From Bog-756 sp963703145 (GTDB lineage: Bacteria > Actinomycetota > Acidimicrobiia > Acidimicrobiales > RAAP-2), in assembly GCA_963703145.1 (NCBI GenBank), contig OY969793.1, positions 2,976,001 to 3,040,000 of the forward strand: 64,000 bases of DNA, written 5' to 3'. The notes under the pieces are model-generated. The model did no database searches and had not been told where the DNA came from. It was given only the letters and a program-made list of their open reading frames with translations. Shown one piece after another: positions 61,463-64,000 of the stretch (the stretch's first letter is position 1; the number at the start of each line of letters is the position of its first letter). The position numbers and the translations under genes were made by a program.

Positions 61463-62425
61463 TTAGGCCGGGGCAGTATCCGGTCCGTTGAGCAGCACGA
61501 TCTTTCCGAACTTGCCGCCCGAGGCGAAACGCTCGTAGGCCCGGGCGGCGTCGGCCAGTGGGAAGCGCTCGGCGACCGGAACCGTGACCGAGCCGTCGGC
61601 CAGGAGCGTCGCGGCATGGTCCTCGACGGCACGGGCGACGGCCGCCTTCTCCTCCACGCTTCGAGACCGCAGCATGGAGCCCCCGACCGTGCACCGGGCG
61701 GCCATCAGGCTCAAGAGGTTGAGCTCCAACTTGGCGCCCGCACCCACGCCGATGACCACCACCCGGCCGCCGACGGCCATCACCGGCAGCACGGTGGTGA
61801 CCCCGGGCGCGCCGACCAGCTCGAGCGACACGTCGTAGGGACCGTGGTCGGCCACCGCCCCGGGCTCGATGACCTCGTCGGCGCCGAGGCCGGCCACTGC
61901 GTCACGGTGCCCGGGCGACCGCACCGAGGCCACCACGTAGGCACCGGTGGCGTGGGCCAGCTGGACTGCCGCGGTGCCGACGCCCCCGGCCGCACCCGAG
62001 ATCAGGACCCGCTCCCCGGCGACCAGGCCGGCCTGGGTGAACAGGGCGTCATAGGCGGTGGAGAAGGCCTCGGCGAACCCGCCGGCCTGGTCCCAGGGCA
62101 CCCCGTCGGGCACCCGGATGGCGGTGCGCTCGGGCACCACCACCAGTTCGCCCTGGCCGCCGCCGGCGACCACGGCCGTGACCCGGTCCCCGACCGACAG
62201 CCTAGAGGTGCCCGGGCCTAGTGAGGTGACCTCGCCGGCGAACTCGAGCCCGGGGATGTCGGGCGGAGCCCCCGGCGGTGCCGGATAGAGGCCCCGCAGC
62301 TGCATCAGGTCGGCGGCGTTGATCCCGGCGGCGGCAACGGCCACGGCCACCTCGCCCGGGCCGGGCTCGGGGTCGGGGTGCTCACGCCACACCAGGGTGC
62401 CATCGACGATCGTGACCGCGAACAT
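61463..62425 (-). CDS. Quinone oxidoreductase-like MDR family dehydrogenase
   Basis: 320 residues from the ATG at 62425. MDR fold: 'GEVAVAVAAAGINAADLMQLRGLYPAPPGAPPDIPGLEFAGEVTSLGPGTSRLSVGDRVTAVV' and the Rossmann 'GERVLISGAAGGVGTAAVQLAHATGAYVVASVRSPGHRDAVAGLGADEVIEPG'. Zinc ligands are absent, as in the quinone reductase/zeta-crystallin branch, so it is an NADPH-dependent reductase. The end 'FPLADAARAYERFASGGKFGKIVL' is diagnostic. A TACTGT -10-like box ends 8 bp before the ATG, so the transcript may be leaderless. It converges with the thiolase-like gene with 4 bp between. Confidence 0.88.
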   Translation of the reverse strand: MFAVTIVDGTLVWREHPDPEPGPGEVAVAVAAAGINAADLMQLRGLYPAPPGAPPDIPGLEFAGEVTSLGPGTSRLSVGDRVTAVVAGGGQGELVVVPERTAIRVPDGVPWDQAGGFAEAFSTAYDALFTQAGLVAGERVLISGAAGGVGTAAVQLAHATGAYVVASVRSPGHRDAVAGLGADEVIEPGAVADHGPYDVSLELVGAPGVTTVLPVMAVGGRVVVIGVGAGAKLELNLLSLMAARCTVGGSMLRSRSVEEKAAVARAVEDHAATLLADGSVTVPVAERFPLADAARAYERFASGGKFGKIVLLNGPDTAPA

Positions 62426-62523
62426 CTGCCCACAGTAGACGGCCGAATTGGCTGGCCACGGGCCGATGATCGATGACAGCGGCACCCCCGCGCTCGTAGG
62501 CTGTCCCCCGGGAGGTCGCAGTC

Positions 62524-63601
62524 ATGACAACCGAGGCAGTACTGGGTGCAGGTGATTCGGGCTCCGTGAGCGAGGGCCCGTTCTTCCACGGGCCCACCCG
62601 GCACGACGTCGGCCTCTACGTCACCGACGGCTCGCCCGGCCCGACCACCGGGATGGTCCTGCACCGGGTCCTGGCCCGCTCGGCCCGCACCTTCTTGTTG
62701 AACGACATGAGCGAGGAACTGATCGACCGCTCCCGGCGGTACCAGGTGGTGGGCCCGTCCGGGCTGACCAGCGGTGATCGGCCACTGTGGGCCCAGACCG
62801 CCACCGAGAAGACCGACCGGGCGGCGCGGCGCTCCTCGGAGATCGAGCGCATCCACCAGAGCCGCGTGGCCCTCCGACGCATCCGGTCGAACCTGCGCAC
62901 GTTCCGCCTTGCCCTCGACCCGGGCTGGGGCACCGCCCTGCGGGCCGAGCTCGCCTGGTATGCCGGCCGGCTCGGCGACTCCCGGGATCTGCACATCATC
63001 GAGGAGATGATCGGCGACAAGGGCCCCCAGGTCCTGAGCCCGACCAACGTCGAGCGCCTCGAGTCGGTGGTCGCCAGCCAGCGGGTGGCCGTCATGGCCG
63101 AACTGAGCGCGGAGCGGGGCGGAGCCCGGCGCTTCCAGCTGACCGAGCAGATGATGGTGCTCTGGGACGGCCCCCACTTCAATGCCAAGGCTGCAGTCCC
63201 GGCGGGAGAGGCGCTGCCGGCCATGGCCGCGGCGCGCCTGGCACGACCTGCGGGGAGCGGCGCGCACCGCCCGCAAGCAGCCGACCGAGCCCAACCTCCA
63301 CGCCCTTCGGATCCGCCTGAAGGACCTCCGCTACGGCTGCGAGACGGTGGCGCTGGTCGACGGTGGTCCGGCCCGCAAGGTGGCCAAGGCGGCCGAGCGG
63401 CTCCAGAGCAAGCTGGGGGACGTCCACGACGCCCGCTTCACCATCGACTGGCTGCGCGCCCTGGCCAACGAGCGCCCCGAGCTGGCCGAGCCGGTCGAGG
63501 CGCTGGTGGCCGTGGAGCGGGAGACCCTATCGGGGGCCCGCAAGGGCTGGAAGCGCGACCTGAAAGAGGTCGAACATCGCTGGCGGGCCTGGCAGGGCTA
63601 G
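62524..63601 (+). CDS. CHAD domain-containing protein, one frame break
   Basis: About 358 residues once one extra base near 63236 is removed. GGGAGG precedes the ATG at 62524. The first ~70 residues are an unassigned segment ('SVSEGPFFHGPTRHDVGLYV'). The CHAD domain follows: 'TGMVLHRVLARSARTFLLND', 'IERIHQSRVALRRIRSNLRTFRLALD' and 'LAWYAGRLGDSRDLHIIEEMI'. In the shifted frame it continues 'WHDLRGAARTARKQPTEPNLHALRIRLKDLRYGCETVALV', then 'ERLQSKLGDVHDARFTIDWL'. CHAD is a basic helical domain that binds polyphosphate. The neighbouring kinase gene may be a polyphosphate user, which fits. Confidence 0.82.
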
Positions 63602-63616
63602 GGACGCCGACGCCGC

Positions 63617-64000
63617 TCAGCGGTCGGTGGGCGGCCGGTTGACCCCCACGTGGTCCGACTCCCAGAGCTTGATGCCCCCGAGGATGCCGGCAGTGTTGTC
63701 CACGATGGTCACGTCGTCGTCCAGGCCGTCGCGCTTGACCCGACGGGAGTTCCCGCCCCCGATGTAGAGGTGGTCGAAGAAGAGCAGGCCCCGGAGGTTG
63801 ACGATGGCCTTGTGTACCCGCTTGTTCCACCGCTCCTCGCCGATGTCCTTGCGCGCCGCCTCCCCCAGTTGGTCGTTGTAGGTCTCGCCCTTGCGGAACG
63901 GCTGGTGGGCAACCTCGAGGTGGGGCATCAGCTGTCCGTCGTAGAACACCCCGGTCCCAAAGCCGGTGCCGAGCGTGATGGCCAGCTCGAGTCCGTGCCC
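63617..64000 (-). CDS. ROK family kinase (polyphosphate glucokinase-like), cut by right edge
   Basis: 128 C-terminal codons, the 5' part lying beyond the window. 'HGLELAITLGTGFGTGVFYDGQLMPHLEVAHQPFRKGETYNDQLGEAARKDIGEERWNKRVHKAIVNLRGLLFFDHLYIGGGNSRRV' shows the ROK phosphate-binding 'LGTGxGTG', a family His ('EVAHQPF') and the 'IGGGNS' motif. The replacement of usual ROK Zn-cysteine motif by 'GETYNDQLG..ARK.IG..RW' resembles the polyphosphate/ATP glucokinase branch. It would phosphorylate glucose. Which donor it uses cannot be told without the N-terminus. Convergent with the CHAD gene, 15 bp apart. Confidence 0.7.
   Translation of the reverse strand, partial: GHGLELAITLGTGFGTGVFYDGQLMPHLEVAHQPFRKGETYNDQLGEAARKDIGEERWNKRVHKAIVNLRGLLFFDHLYIGGGNSRRVKRDGLDDDVTIVDNTAGILGGIKLWESDHVGVNRPPTDR

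Overview
The window is a high-GC bacterial chromosome segment. I infer an actinobacterium, probably of the class Acidimicrobiia. The support is an F420-type luciferase-like oxidoreductase, a DinB/mycothiol-type enzyme, an RsbW/RsbV/RsbU-like switch, large LuxR (LAL) ATPases, several leaderless promoters, and exported proteins built from the 42-residue 'GYWLVASDGG' repeat that I associate with that class. The placement is inference, because no 16S rRNA or marker gene is present.

Layout. 0-11 kb: edge-truncated MGT-like glycosyltransferase (-), a leaderless TetR gene overlapping its operator and coupled to a DinB-like gene, a SnoaL-like gene, a decayed YdeI/OmdA gene, a methyltransferase, an anti-sigma kinase / STAS / PAS-GAF-PP2C partner-switching set, a haem-oxygenase-fold enzyme, CsbD, a small membrane protein, DUF2332 and an LLM oxidoreductase. 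11-28 kb: a cell-surface locus with two GYW-repeat exoproteins (one of 1,887 residues with lectin-like, FnIII and twelve Ig-like domains), a pirin, a five-gene operon (secreted anchor-like protein, propeller lipoprotein, GT-C transferase, DUF2079 protein, small hypothetical) and a convergent sortase. 28-34.7 kb: an SDR gene with divergent TetR and twin operators, an HrpB helicase, and a frameshifted hydrolase. 34.7-46.6 kb: a minus-strand gene train (57-aa small protein, MMPL exporter, cupin, epimerase, hydrolase, saccharopine-dehydrogenase-like protein, hydrolase, DUF4260) behind a LuxR/LAL regulator, with a divergent MFS transporter.

46.8-58.3 kb: an IS3-family element with intact ends and a 3-bp target duplication lies 4 bp from one copy of a 43-bp direct repeat. 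The second copy is the 3' end of a complete tRNA-Arg(ACG) at 58.2 kb. The 10.1 kb between the copies looks like a tRNA-integrated island with no visible integrase. It carries an AbiE-like toxin-antitoxin pair, a second LuxR/LAL regulator with its own small-protein/membrane-protein/hydrolase cassette, a SnoaL-like protein, a CocE-type hydrolase and a MarR remnant. 58.4-64 kb: a CoA-transferase, a DUF35 protein and a thiolase-like protein whose promoters share an operator-like palindrome, then a quinone oxidoreductase, a CHAD protein and an edge-truncated ROK kinase.

The most interesting signal is that the two LuxR/LAL loci, one in the chromosome and one in the island, share an architecture. 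In each, the LAL gene is followed on the same strand by a 17-bp palindrome CTAGGG-N5-CCC(T)(A/G)G about 35 bp before the start of a homologous 57-60-residue protein, then by membrane-protein and hydrolase genes. I did not recognise the small protein and treat it as a candidate undescribed family.

Caution: about eleven single-base frame breaks interrupt otherwise well-conserved genes. Some may be real decay and some may be assembly errors.
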